Below, in pieces: positions 34,973 through 45,700 of a stretch of 64,000 bases of DNA. The position numbers were made by a program, and so were the translations under genes. Where the stretch lies: NCBI GenBank assembly GCA_030280995.1, contig JASXTE010000017.1:25866498-25930497 (forward strand). The letters are read 5' to 3'. The notes under the pieces are model-generated. The model worked only from the letters and a program-made list of their open reading frames with translations. It ran no database searches and was not told the DNA's origin. The DNA is from Hemileia vastatrix. Taxonomy: Eukaryota; Basidiomycota; Pucciniomycetes; Pucciniales; Zaghouaniaceae. Every line of letters begins with the position of its first letter. Position 1 is the stretch's first letter.

Positions 34973-37900
34973 AAGATAATGTTCCGCAGGATGATTAGTT
35001 CCTACATGAATTGAGTTGAATCGAGGATGTCGTCTATAAATGGTTTGGAAGGGAGATTGTCGTGTCGAAGAATGAGTCGAGTTATTATAAGCAAATTCGG
35101 CCAATGGTAGCCATGTGGTCCAATCGTCTTGTTGGTAACTGACATACATTCGAAGATATTGTTCGAGGATTTGGTTAACTCTTTCTGTTTGACCATCGGT
35201 TTCAGGGTGATAGGCCGTGGAGAGATTCCTCGTGATATTGAGTTGTTGACACAGTTGGGTCCAGAATGTGGATACAAACAATGAGCCTCTATCTGAAATA
35301 ATATCATTTGGTAAGCCGTGTTTAGAAAATACATATTCTAGAAACAATTTTGACAAATCTTCTGCTGTAGCAGTAGTAGTGGTTTTAATAGAAATAGACA
35401 TTTTTGAAAATCTATCTACTATTACTAATATAGCATCAAAATCATTAGATATAGGAAGTTGAGAAATGAAATCCATCGATAAAAATTCCCAAGGTTTAGA
35501 GGGAATAGGAAGTGGTTGAAGCAACCCATGCTTCCGGTGACGGGGAGCCTTATTCCTATTACATTCGTAACAAGCTTTTATATAGGCCTTGATTTCCTTG
35601 GTCATACCTGGCCAGAAGAAATCCCTCGCTATTAACTGGTAGGTTTTATCAACCCCAAAATGACCAGCTAACGGAGAATCATGTCGACTGTTGAAAATCC
35701 ATAATTTTATCTCATTGTTGTCAGGTATGACTACTCTACCTTCGAAGACTAATAGACCTGATTCAATACTAAATCTTTTGGCCCCTTGTTTCGAGAGTAT
35801 TTTGTCTTTTAACCCTAAACAATAATCGTCCTTCGACTGAGCTTCGAGGATGTTGGATAGTGGATTTTGAAAAGATTGAATTGTCATCGAATTAAGTTGA
35901 TGAGTCTTTAACATTGATTTGTTGAAGATTGATTGCACATTTGCTGGGTACTTGTCAGCAAATGCGTCCCCCCGCTGTGGGTAAATGTCGTCCCGATGTG
36001 ACAAGATATCTGGGACAATGCAGTTTTTTCCTGGGCGATAGGAAATAGAGAAAGAAAATTCAGACAAAAATTCAGCCCATTTGGCTTGACGCCTGGTTAA
36101 CACTTTAGAAGACATGAAGTATTTCAAAGCATTATGATCTGTTAAAATTTAAAAAGGACTATCTAGGCTGAGAAGAAAAGAACGCCATTTTTTAAGACAA
36201 TGGATAATAGCTAAAAGCTCTTTGTCATGAATTTCATAATTTAATTCCGCAGCTATGAGTTTGCGTGACTCAAAAGCAACAGGATGAAACAAATTTGTTT
36301 CAGGATTTAATTGGGAGATGACCCCTGCAATAGCATAATCGCTCGCATCTGTCTCAACTATTGTCGAGGCAGAAGGATCAAAATGCCAAAGAATTGGGGC
36401 TGTGGTGAACGCCGTTTTTAGTGCTTCGAATTCCTTTCGTGCTGTAGAAGTAAAAACAAAAGGAATATCTTTTCTAAGAAGAGAAGTGAGATTGGAAATA
36501 GTTTTAGAGTAATCTTTAATAAATCTTCTATAGAAGTTTGCAAAACCCAAAAATCCTTGGAGTGATTTAATGTTTTTGGGCTCAGGCCATTCCAGGATTT
36601 TCTGGATTTTTTTATCATCCATGACTAAACCGTCAGTGGACAACGTAAAACGCAAAAAATCAATTGATTTGAGGTGGAATTCGCATTTATTATGCTTGGC
36701 GTAGAGACCATGATCTCGAAGATGATTTAGGACCTGTCGAACATGATGAATATGTTCATCCAGTGTTTTCGAGAATATTAAAATATCATCTAAATAGACG
36801 ACTACAAATTGTTCAACAACATCCTGAAAGATATCATTAACAAAAGTTTGAAAAGTTGAAGGTGCGTTACATAATCCAAAAGGCATAACTAAATATTCAA
36901 AACTACCAAATCTAGTGCGCATTGCAGTCAGTGGTTCATGACCTTCCGCAATGCGAATAAGATTGTAAGCGCCTCTAAGATCAATTTTAGAAAAGAAATT
37001 AGCACCATTAAAAAGGGTAAGAAGTAATGACATAGGAGGAACAGGATATGCATTCTTCTTCGTGACTGTGTTGAGCTTTCTATAGTCAACACACAACCTA
37101 AGACTACCGTCCTTCTTTTTTACAAAGAGGACAGGGGAGCCGGTTGGAGATTTACTGGCTCTGATGAAACCTTTGGCTACATTCTCTGCAATGTAGTCTT
37201 GAAGAACTTGAGATTCGTCCTTCGATAAAGAATAGACAGGACCTGCCGGAGGTACTGGGCCTATTAACTCTATTTGATGGTCGTAGGGTCGATGAGGTGG
37301 TAACTTATCGGCCTTGCTGATTGAGAAAACATCGATGAAATCGTGGTAGATTTCCTGTAGAGTTGATTTGATGGCTTCAACGTTTATTTTGTCGTCCTCT
37401 TCATCTTCGAGAGAATCTGTCAAGGGGATACCTGTTTTGAGAGAGCATAATTTGATTACTTCAAGGCAATTTAAATCCTCTTCGAGTGAAGTCATCAAGC
37501 TAGAAGGGTTAGCCAATTGCTCATTTAAAGAAGGTACAGATGCTTGCAAGTCATCTGGCAGAGATTTGTCCTCTAGCAGGAGGTTGTCAGCCGGGTTGTT
37601 TAACTCCCTATTGACCTGCATTGAAGAATCAGAAATATACTTAGAGCGTGGGGTGATCAATCCCCTAGTCCAATCAATTTCGGGATTCCAATGCGTTAAA
37701 AAGTTATGGCCAAGAATGGTATCGTCCATCCTTGGGGCGTCCAAGACTGATAATTCCCACTCGAAGGGGGAAAATTCGGAAAGTTGAAAACCCATAAAAC
37801 TTTCTTACTTACCCAATATTTGGGTTCCTCTTATTCGACCAAATAGATGGGAGTTCGATCGATATCTGTAAATGTTAGTTGAAGCTTCTCGGCAAAAGAT

Positions 37901-38072
37901 AAACTAACAAAAGAAATTGAAGCTCCAGAGTCTATAAGACAACTGAAGGGGATATCCTCCTTAAAAAGAATGAATCTCAAGCGGTCTAAGGCAACTCCAG
38001 TCCTTAAGACATGGAGGTTCTGTGAACTGGGAGAGATAAGATAGTTTGCTTTGCACACAAGTAAACTATCTA
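34973..38072 (-). pseudogene. Pol of Gypsy copy B: protease, RT, RNase H, integrase
   Basis: Protease starts in the -1 frame after gag (CLIDSGASISFV, 38058-37831) and is broken by a stop and a shift near 37800-37830. From 37795 to 36149 a long open frame carries the rest of protease (LGHNFLTHW), RT (VDYRKLN, MPFGLCNAPSTFQ, YLDDILIFS) and RNase H ([10 protein letters not shown]). One TAA (CAA in copy A) at 36146-36148 separates this from RNase H/integrase (36127-34970) with HDSPLAGHFG, CYECN, SMDFISQLP, SDRGSLF and DGQTERVNQ. Only a few single changes separate it from a complete frame. Confidence 0.85.
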
Positions 38073-38082
38073 CTAGTTTTTT
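38040..38082 (-). promoter_or_regulatory. Predicted -1 ribosomal frameshift signal, copy B
   Basis: The heptamer A AAA AAC (38082-38076) is followed by the gag stop TAG and, after five bases, by an 8-bp stem GATAGTTT/AAACTATC (38070-38040), identical to copy A. Gag and pol frames differ by -1. Confidence 0.75.
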
Positions 38083-39260
38083 GACTTCGAACTAGTACCT
38101 TCTCTTTCCTTCAACTTTACACAGTCTTCCAACTTGTGCTTACCCCCACAATACATACATAACCCATTATCTGCTCGTCTCTTCCTCTCAGCTTCTTTAA
38201 GTTCCCCTTTAGGATCCAGTACTTTGCTGATATCGCCTGGGGTCGAGCCTTTTGGTCGAGGTTTATCCTTTCCCTTATTGGGTTTGGATTGAGTCGAGGA
38301 GGATTGATTTGGTCGTGGGTGTGAAGAAGGTCCCGATTTAAAATTTAGGCCTTGAGATTTGTTGGCATATCGACAATGTTGAAGTCGTCCTTGATAAACG
38401 CCGTCAAGTTCAAGGGTTCAATCCATTAAGTCCGTTAAAGTAGTCATCTTCTGACCGTGAAGATTTAATTGATCTAGAATCCTCGAAGGAGGTCCTTTCT
38501 TGAAATGATACTTAAGGGCAGCATCATTCCAACCTACTCGAGTTTGAAGTGCTCTGAAGTTCGAGATATATTCAGAAGCTTTACCATTATCACTCATGCA
38601 AAGAAAATCAAGTTCAATTTCCGTGTTGTCCGTTTCATTAGGGTCCCCAAACAACGTAAAAAGTTGGTCCTCGAATTTTTCCCAATTATTGATAAGTAAG
38701 TGGGTTTCTGTCGAAGAAAGCATGAGTAGATAAGGTTCAAACCATCTTGCTGCTTTTCCGGCTAGGAATGAAGAAGCGTAAACAACCTTTGATTGGTCAC
38801 TGTTAAAGGTTCGAGGGTCATTATGGAACAGTAGCTTGCAGGTTTGCAAGAAGGGTCGCAATCTGTTGGGGTGATCTCCGTCGAATTTGTCAGGAGATTT
38901 CATAGAAGGAGTTTTGAACTTAGATCCCTCTGAAGACGTTGGATTTGAAAGGGTTTTCATAAAAAGTCTCATGAAATCTTCCAGAGAGTTAGATGGTCCC
39001 GGTTCTGAGGATTGGCAAGAAGGGTGATTGGCAGGGGCGGATGGTGCCTCATGCATTGTATCCTCTCCTTCTTCTTCATCACTAGAATCCTCAAAATCTT
39101 GTGGAATGTCTTCTACAGATTGAACTGAATGTTGCCGTTCCCTAAGGTCAAGTGGTTCCAAAGAGAGAGTGCGAGAAACAGACCTTGTGGCTGTTGGCCT
39201 GCCTCTAGCGCGAGCTCTAATAGTAGCGCCCGTAGGAGGAGTGCGTTGAACAGGTGCCAT
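38073..39260 (-). pseudogene. Gag of Gypsy copy B
   Basis: ATG at 39260; total frame 395 codons to TAG 38075-38073. It is open except for one TGA at 38420-38418, where copy A has CGA, a typical CpG decay. The N-terminus is basic (IRARARGRPTATRS), followed by an acidic linker, the Gag core (FDGDHPNRLRPFLQTCKLLF, AARWFEPYL, CMSDNGKASEYISNFR) and a zinc knuckle (CMYCGGKHKLEDC, about residues 370-382). Confidence 0.85.
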
Positions 39261-39331
39261 TTAAAATTTTAGAAACACCTAAAAGGACGTAGTAGTGCAA
39301 AGAATGAGAACTACGGAGAATTAAATAATAC

Positions 39332-40104
39332 TGTCACTGGACGACCTACGCACAAGGTCGAGGATGTTCCTGTAAGTGAGATGAGGGATTTTAGAAACTT
39401 CTTCGAAGCACAGAGGAATGATTCGAGGAAATGATTCAAAGGTCACTCGAAGTAATAGCTATAGGTTCGAGGTTCGATTGAGAAGAATTATAAACTAGTT
39501 CCAAGGTAATAATAATTCTTAAAATCTCACGAAGGGTTGGAAACTCAATAGTCAAAGATTTAGGATTTAGAAATGAATATTTGAGAAGGTAAAAGAAAGA
39601 TACAATAACAATGATTTAACTTTTAAGGATTTACCACTATTAATGTAAATACGATATTATAATTTAATTCTAAGGAATATCGAACCAAATACACAACTCC
39701 TTTTATATCCTTTGTTCCTCCTTGAATTGACCTCCCTTCCATTGCAGCATTCCCATTCCATTGACCATTACTAACATACACTTAGACCCTCTCTACTAAA
39801 TATCCGTCCATGCTCAATTTGCCCCTTTTAATTAATTAACAAAACTTTAATGAAAAAACTACTACTATACTATTTCGTTGATCCTAGCGCTGTGCTTTGC
39901 TTATTGAAAAGGACTAAGGTACCCTATTGGGAGATTGACTAATTTAGATTTAGAGTTTAGGCTAGCGCAATTAAATAGTAGTACACAAAGGAAAATCGCA
40001 GTTGCTATGGAGAATTGCTTTCTGCGCTTCGAGTATAGATTTAGGACTCGATATTATTGATTTATTGAGTTAATTTTGCTTTGAGTGTCACGTGGCGCGT
40101 GACA
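39332..40104 (-). repeat. 5' LTR of Gypsy copy B (773 bp)
   Basis: It begins TGTCACTGG and ends GGCGCGTGACA; length equals the 3' LTR. Transcription of gag-pol should start in it on the minus strand, but no specific promoter element is evident. Confidence 0.9.
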
Positions 40105-41383
40105 CAAACACAGCCAATGGTGGCCAAAAAACAGTGAAAACTTATTGAGAAACAGCGATCTAATTACCAGATGGTTTTATCTAGGTTAGATTTTCCCAAA
40201 CTGTCTTTTTTGAGCATGTACATACAGACCCCCCATCTAAAAATCTATCCTACAGCAACAAATTTGGAAATTCTGTCAGCCAAATTTCATAAAAAACCTC
40301 TAGAAATGCTCCCCAGAATGCTACAACCAAGGCAGCCAGGCTCCCTGAAGCCATAAAACCACTAAAAACAACTAAAAAAACCATAAAACAACAGAAAACA
40401 CCTTAAACCTTAAAATATTCTATAAAATCAACAACACATAAAATGTAGAGAAAAACCAGGGCTATCCAATTATAATAGCCTCATTTCCATAGCTTCAATA
40501 TTCAGCCTGTGAATCTAGAAAAACACCATAAACAGAAATCAATTCCATTTAATACATCACCAAACAGTACCAAACTACACAACAAAGGCCCCAGCCAATG
40601 ATGGATGACCACAGTGGTTGCTAGTGTGGTCAAATTGAAACACACAAAGGAAAAGGCATTTCCTATTTAGATTTTGCTTTCTGTGCTTTGAGTATGGATT
40701 TGTGTACTGATTGATGGATTATAAGATTAACTTTTGCTTTGAGTGTCACATGTCATGTGACAATAAGGAACTTTTGAAAAGATATATTGATTGGTGGAAG
40801 TCAAATGAGGGGAGGCTTGAGTAGAAGAGGAAGGAAAAAGATTTCTTTTTACATCATGTTCAGAGATATCATCTTCTCCTTTCAAAATTTTTGCTGGACT
40901 AACATTGGCTCCCTCTCCAAATATTGAATTCATATCTTTATAGTAAGGACATAAAGAATCAATTTTATTGTCTATAGATTTGATGCCCTTACTGATATCA
41001 AGGTCAGTAATACTAAAACTAGTGGAAGATGAAAGAGTCTTGGTCTTCTTGTATTCGGCTTGATAGTGCTTGAAGCATTCAAACATCTGTTTAGGAAAAA
41101 GATCAATCCTACCCTTTTTCTTATTTTCTAATTCATTGACCATTAGAAAATATCCATTAACTTTTGATGCTGGGGGCCATCCTACTTTAGTTTCATTCTA
41201 AGTACCAAAGAAAGAATTATAATTAGCTTTAGTTTTTAGCCAGTTGATAAGTTTGAGTTGATCATCTTTTTTTAGTTGAATGGTCTTTGATTTCTCAGCT
41301 GAGCGGGGGAAAGAGGGAGTAGTGGGATTTGATGAAAAACAGCGGGAAGGCTGCCTTTGAGAAGATCTATGAGGACAAGGCAT

Positions 41384-41684
41384 GTTAAGATATTTGAAGA
41401 TGAAAAGGAGAAGAAACAAACAGATGAGATGGGGTGGGGTTCTGAATGGATAGAATGATAGGATGGGAGTGCGCAGAAAGGCAGGAAGCCTGGGATATCC
41501 AGAAAATTGTCCAAGATGTGGTTAAGAAAAATTGAGGATAAAAATGTCAGATAGAGGTGAACATCAACAGCTAAAAGGTCTAATAGCCCAATTATTAAAA
41601 AAAATAATTGCAGAAAATAATTGGGGTATAATTATTTTTATCTGCAATTAATTGAATTATGGGTCAGTCAACATTGATACTCCC
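41384..41684 (-). mobile_element. Terminal region of the Harbinger-family element carrying the split gene
   Basis: The segment ends GATACTCCC at 41684 followed by TATT. In reverse complement it resembles the start at 63265 (TCA.TGT, ATTAATTGC, CCCCAATTATNTTC, TAATTGGG.TATTAGA), and the distance to the ATG at 41383 is of similar order. The left end of this element was not identified. Confidence 0.55.
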
Positions 41685-42747
41685 TATTATTTGATAGTAT
41701 GTTGAATTTTCCTCATCTCTAGCTTGTAAGTTGACATATGGATTTTTTTTATAAATATTTTTTCTAGTGCCAGATAACTTTCAATCCAATGTCTTATCCT
41801 ATACAACCCTTGAAAAATATTTCCCTGTTTGATTGGCGGCTATAGCAGAGGTTTATTTCAATATTTTTGCCTTTCATGGTCCATGAAGACATCATGATAG
41901 CAGCTAATTATTTTCAAACAATATATTTTTCTTTGATTTTTCTTTTCGTGGAAAGACTCTAGGATGGTTAGCCTATCTCCTGATGTAAGTCTTATCTTGT
42001 TGGGATAATAGTATTGTAACTTCAAAAATGTGAATTTTTCGAAAAAATAAATAAATGTTCAAAAAGCTACTTTTCGAATTTTATTGTCATCATTAAATTG
42101 CACATCTACGCGCTATAATCAGTCAGAAATCGATTTTATATGTTAATTAAAACCATAACATGTGAGTTGCGAAGAAAAAAGAGAACTGGCGGCAAACTCT
42201 GTCCGGACATTGTGAACACGTGGTGTTACTACTCACCTAATTTTCATTAAAAAATCTTTTGTGAAAAAAATTTATTTGCCGATCAATTTGTAGTTTATTT
42301 CTTATTGAAATTGTGTGTTATCGCTGAATAATTATATATGAACTATCTCAATTAATCACTAAATTGATTTTCTTGTCATAAATAAGCTTTTTATTTTCGC
42401 GCAATTTTTTATTTTTCTGTGACAATTTATTAAGAGATTCTCTCATCAATGAATCCAACACCAAACAACTGGCGATAGGAGACAACTTTGTGAGTCAATC
42501 AATAAGCTAATCGGGTTACTTGAAATAATTTCCTCTAACTCCGCGGGAAAAGACAATACAGGATTTAAATTATATGTCTGAATACTTGGAAGCAGCAGAA
42601 ATGTTGATGCGAATGATCACGCAATGATCCTATTGGTTTGAGAAGCCGCTCAAATAATCTTCAAACTCGGCTTAATATATTTTTAATAATTTCATTTAAC
42701 AAAGAAGATTGGCAGAAGTAGCTTTTATAGCACGTATACATGGAAGA
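41685..42747. other. Host intergenic DNA upstream of the CipC-like gene
   Basis: This is not recognisably repeated elsewhere in the window and has more CpG than the elements around it. No gene is visible. It ends in the promoter of the gene at 42882. Confidence 0.5.
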
Positions 42748-42757
42748 TATAAAAAGG
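42748..42757 (+). promoter_or_regulatory. TATA box of the CipC-like gene
   Basis: TATAAAAAGG lies 134 bases before the ATG at 42882; no closer alternative is evident. Confidence 0.5.
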
Positions 42758-42881
42758 GACCTCTTGGCTACTTTTTTACTTGCCCACTCATTTGTTGTGT
42801 TAGTTTGATTATTTTAAAAATTAAGAGTTTTTATTACACCCATCAAAACTCAAGGAAGCCACATCATTATTCTTTAGAAAG

Positions 42882-43608
42882 ATGGATAAATTGAAAACCA
42901 AACTTCAAGATGCCTTTGGCACCGCTGACTACGAATCTTACAACCAAGAGGTATATTCTACTCCTGTTGTGCAAGAACACCACAAGTCGAAGTGGACTCA
43001 TGAGCTCGTAGGAGGGGCGGCTGCTTACGAGGAAAGTTATTGTGATTATACATTTTAAATTCATTTTCCTATGAGTTAGGACTAGATAATTTGTATAAAT
43101 GTGATTTTACTTTTTTAACTTGAAAATTATCTTGGAAATATTGATAGTAACATCAAACATCATAATATTGATACTAATTTAAATTATCATGATTATCTAG
43201 GCAGCCAAAAAATATGAGGAACATTGTGCGAGGAATGGAAAACCATCATCCCACGCCAAAGCCAAAGAAATTATGGCGGGTAAGATATATTTCTTCAACG
43301 GTGCTTGAAACAAAGCCACAGTACTGATTCGAACATGGCGCTTTTTAATGTTACTTGGCGAAATTGGAAATACACAGGCATCGCGGGAGCTGAAATTGAG
43401 AAGTTGTTTGAAACTAAAGGATTGGATTTCATGTGAGTTTTTTGTATTCTAGAACAAACCAAAAATTGGCTAGGTTCAAGGGATAAAATGGTAAAACTAA
43501 GTGAGTTAATTGTAAAGTGACTCGGTGAAAGCTAAGCATCATGCGCAAAAGCATGCGGAGAAGATGGTGGACAAAGAGGCAAGTTGCATCCCAGAGTTAA
43601 CAATGTGA
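42882..43608 (+). CDS. CipC-like / DUF3759 protein, four exons
   Basis: Exons 42882-43035, 43205-43279, 43378-43432 and 43518-43608 give 124 residues; introns are GTTATT..GCAG, GTAAGA..ACAG and GTGAGT..AAAG. Diagnostic stretches are HHKSKWTHELVGGAAAYE, KKYEEHCARNGKPSSHAKAK and KGLDFIDSVKAKHHAQKHAE, which match the DUF3759 family of small fungal proteins that includes Aspergillus CipC, induced by the antibiotic concanamycin. Biochemical function is unknown; the protein has no signal peptide or membrane segment, so a cytosolic or nuclear place is likely. An alternative intron 1 using GA as donor (43032) and the AG at 43200 would give EAAKKYE, closer to the family, without changing length. It is the only clear host gene here. 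Confidence 0.8.
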
Positions 43609-43917
43609 TTAATGTATTGGTTGATAGATGACGTCATTTTTCTTCCAATCAAAAAACTCAAATAAATGCAGTTTATGTAGCCAGGTTGCCATCAGGATCA
43701 TGGATATGAGAAAACTGACTATGTCGTGATCTCATAGGGCGGGGATATTTTGCTTGTTAAAGTTGGGAGGCAAGTATAAATTAAAAAATACAATAAAGTC
43801 GAGATGCAATGATATGATAGTAATGTACGAATTGGCTCCATGATTTCGTGGTATCCAAGCAAAGAGACAGTTTAAAAGAGTTGGAGTGAGGGCATACCAA
43901 AGATACGGCTAAACTAG

Positions 43918-44000
43918 AAAAGCTTGCGGTTTTCTTGCCAAAAACCAACCTAAACTCATGTTTTTGGCGGGGGATCAGAGATGAGAATCTGCAAGCTTTT
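43918..44000. repeat. Two-step inverted repeat downstream of the CipC-like gene
   Basis: Outer arms AAAAGCTTGC (43918-43927) and GCAAGCTTTT (43991-44000) enclose inner arms GCCAAAAAC (43937-43945) and GTTTTTGGC (43960-43968). All are perfect. It lies 310 bases after the stop codon and has no copy elsewhere in the window. Confidence 0.75.
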
Positions 44001-44049
44001 CAGGTTTTGTAGTAAGAGAGTTAGTTGTTTGAGATTTCACAGAAAGAAT

Positions 44050-44115
44050 CTGTGATGGTGCGTCAGTAACAGAACTCCGAGAAGAATCGGAGTTAGTCAG
44101 ATGCGTCCATCACAG
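44050..44115. repeat. 66-bp hairpin with symmetric internal loop
   Basis: Outer stem CTGTGATGG/CCATCACAG (9 bp), internal loop of 14 and 12 bases, inner stem AACTCCGA/TCGGAGTT (8 bp) and a 6-base loop. The shape is like a small structured RNA; no family could be assigned. Confidence 0.6.
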
Positions 44116-44153
44116 TCTATATACATGTATCACGTGGTAGTTACACCACGCAA

Positions 44154-44265
44154 TATGGGGGGCGGACTTGCTAGCAAGTCCGCAACCTTGAACCCAAATT
44201 CATATTTAATTGAGCACATAATGAGGCAGTGATGAAACAACCAACAATCAAGCTTGGAACCTCTC
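44154..44265 (+). mobile_element. One-ended CACTA-type terminus
   Basis: CACCACGCAATATGGGGGGC and the GGACTTGCTAGCAAGTCC palindrome match the left end of the 261-bp MITE, and similarity fades after about 110 bases. No matching right end is seen in the window, so this is a truncated copy or the start of a longer relative. Confidence 0.65.
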
Positions 44266-44989
44266 TGAAATAAACTCAAAGACACGTTGAATACTTATTG
44301 AAGCACAGTTGATCATTATTGCAAAAAGTCTTGTAATCTGACTTACTCTAATTATAAAAGGAATATTGATATGAGTGAAGTCCATAACATTAACAGATTG
44401 GAAAATGCATAAGATTTTAAAAATAATGTGCTTCTGCTTTATGAATTCATATGTAATAGTAAATTTCTCATGTAAATCAAATCAAAAGCTTTTTTACATC
44501 TTCACATAAGTTTGTGAAGCTATCAATATATAGAGAAATTACTTAATATTGTAAGAAGTTTTTGAAGAGAAAATATGTAGTTTACTGATATTTTTCATTG
44601 GATTTCATCATTAAAAGTTTTGTAAATATATAAATTTATTCTAATATTATGATCAGGAATTATCAATTTTTTCAAGCTTTAAAATATTTTTGAAAGTCAA
44701 AAATTTCTTTCAAATATAATTAAAATACATTAATTTAGAGGTATCATTTATATAATTAGTACACATCATTTTTTTAATACAGTGAAAAAATGATATGGTC
44801 ACTATTATTTTTAAATAATAAATTTCCTTCTTCTTCAATAAATCAAAACATTAAGGGTAGAATTTTATGATGATGAACCATATGTCTAATAATTAGTACA
44901 CTAGAATTTGGGGTATTTTTTTTTGGTTTCAGGATATAACCCATTCCCATTCCTTGTTATGTTATATATATATATATTATTTACTTTAT
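44266..44989. other. AT-rich stretch without a recognisable gene
   Basis: No coding frame or repeat unit was found. It may be internal sequence of the CACTA-type element starting at 44154. Confidence 0.4.
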
Positions 44990-45700
44990 TTTGAAATTCT
45001 CCTTCCATATTTTTTCCTTCAATTTCTGGACCATATCATGTTCTTCCCCTGTTAAATCTTCCCCCTTATGCTCATTTTAATTCTCTCTTACCTGTTATAT
45101 TTCATCTTCACACTTTGTTGTTGCCTCTCCACACCTCTCCATCCCGCCTCCCTTGAACTCACTCCTTTCACTCCCTTCTCCACCCCCTTTTACTCCCTTT
45201 AGAGTGAAAGAGGTAAGGTAGAAAGTAAAAGGGAGGAGTTGGAAAGTGTTGGGGGTGGATTGTATTGAAGAGTGATAGAGTTAGGGTGAGAAGAAAAGAG
45301 GTGGGGAGGATAGAAAAAGAGGTGGCAGTGGATAAAAAAGGTTAGCGAGGGGGTGGAAGTGGTAGTGAGTGGAGTATGGTGGTGTGGATTGGGAGCCCAA
45401 AGGGTGTTGTGGGGTGGGGTAGAAAGACAAAAAAGAAAGAGTTAGAAGGGTCATGATTGGAGATAAAGGGGTGAAATGGGCTGAAAAGTGAAAGGGAAGA
45501 GAATGGAGTGTGAGCAAAACAGGTGAGGAAGGGTGAGAAGAGTAAAAGTTCAGGTTTGAAGGCATCAAAAGCAAAAAAAAGTTAAAAGGATGATGAGCAA
45601 AAGGAAAGGGGAGAGAATAGAAATGAAACAGGTGAAGAGTCAGAAAAGTATGTACAAAGGGGTTGAGTGAGTATCAAAAAAGGTGGTGAAAAACAGAAGA
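44990..45700. repeat. Pyrimidine tract followed by purine tract with mirrored sequence
   Basis: The plus strand is strongly pyrimidine-rich to about 45196 and strongly purine-rich from there to about 45700. Parts are inverted copies: CTTTCACTCC, CCACCCCC and TTTTACTCCCTTT on the left against GGGAGGAG, GGGGGTGG and GTAAAAGGGA on the right. Frames on the minus strand here are compositional artefacts. Confidence 0.6.

Larger units (their letters stand above)
30478..40109 (-). mobile_element. Ty3/Gypsy chromovirus copy B, TSD CAAAC
   Basis: CAAAC flanks the element (30478-30482, 40105-40109). Two 773-bp LTRs (30483-31255 and 39332-40104) differ by only a few bases by eye, so it is fairly young. 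Minus strand: gag, -1 frameshift, protease, reverse transcriptase, RNase H, integrase, chromodomain. Plus strand: antisense accessory gene next to the 3' LTR. A 1.14-kb insertion lies in the chromodomain region. No canonical TGG primer-binding site follows the 5' LTR, and no purine tract precedes the 3' LTR. Confidence 0.85.
30104..40613. mobile_element. Solo LTR of family D, TSD GTGG(T), split by Gypsy B
   Basis: TGTAGACAATCC at 30104 to GACCACA at 40613, minus the Gypsy B insertion, gives about 883 bp that aligns with the LTR at 26363. GTGG(T) is found on both sides. The unsplit sequence CAACAAACACAGCCAA near 26712 shows the empty site for Gypsy B. Confidence 0.7.
29463..40767. mobile_element. 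Solo LTR related to Gypsy A/B, TSD ATAAG, split by later insertions
   Basis: TGTCACCAGAGAGCC at 29468 opens an LTR clearly related to those of copies A and B (ACACAAGGTC.AGG, AAGCACAGAGGAAT). It is interrupted at 30104 and resumes after 40613, ending CATGTGACA at 40762. ATAAG lies on both sides (29463-29467, 40763-40767). Its last 19 bases are a perfect palindrome, TGTCACATGTCATGTGACA. No internal region of its own is present. Confidence 0.75.
28709..41383 (-). pseudogene. Harbinger-family accessory gene (SANT/Myb-like?), split by nested LTR elements
   Basis: The gene starts at ATG 41383-41381 and is homologous to the intact frame at 63681: KKDDQLKLINWLKTKANYN, then VGWPPASKVNGYFLM, then a helical domain with SFSITDLDISKGIKSIDNKI and CPYYKDMNSIFGEGANVSP. 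Codon 62 is TAG (41200-41198) where the other copy has GAG. The frame runs to 40768, is cut by the solo LTR and its cargo (29468-40762), and resumes at 29467 with an intron (about 29431-29371) and a C-terminal coiled coil of repeated LEEKKFELSLQRDGRVQD-type units to 28709. In known PIF/Harbinger elements a Myb/SANT protein partners the transposase; equating this protein with it is inference. Confidence 0.55.
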
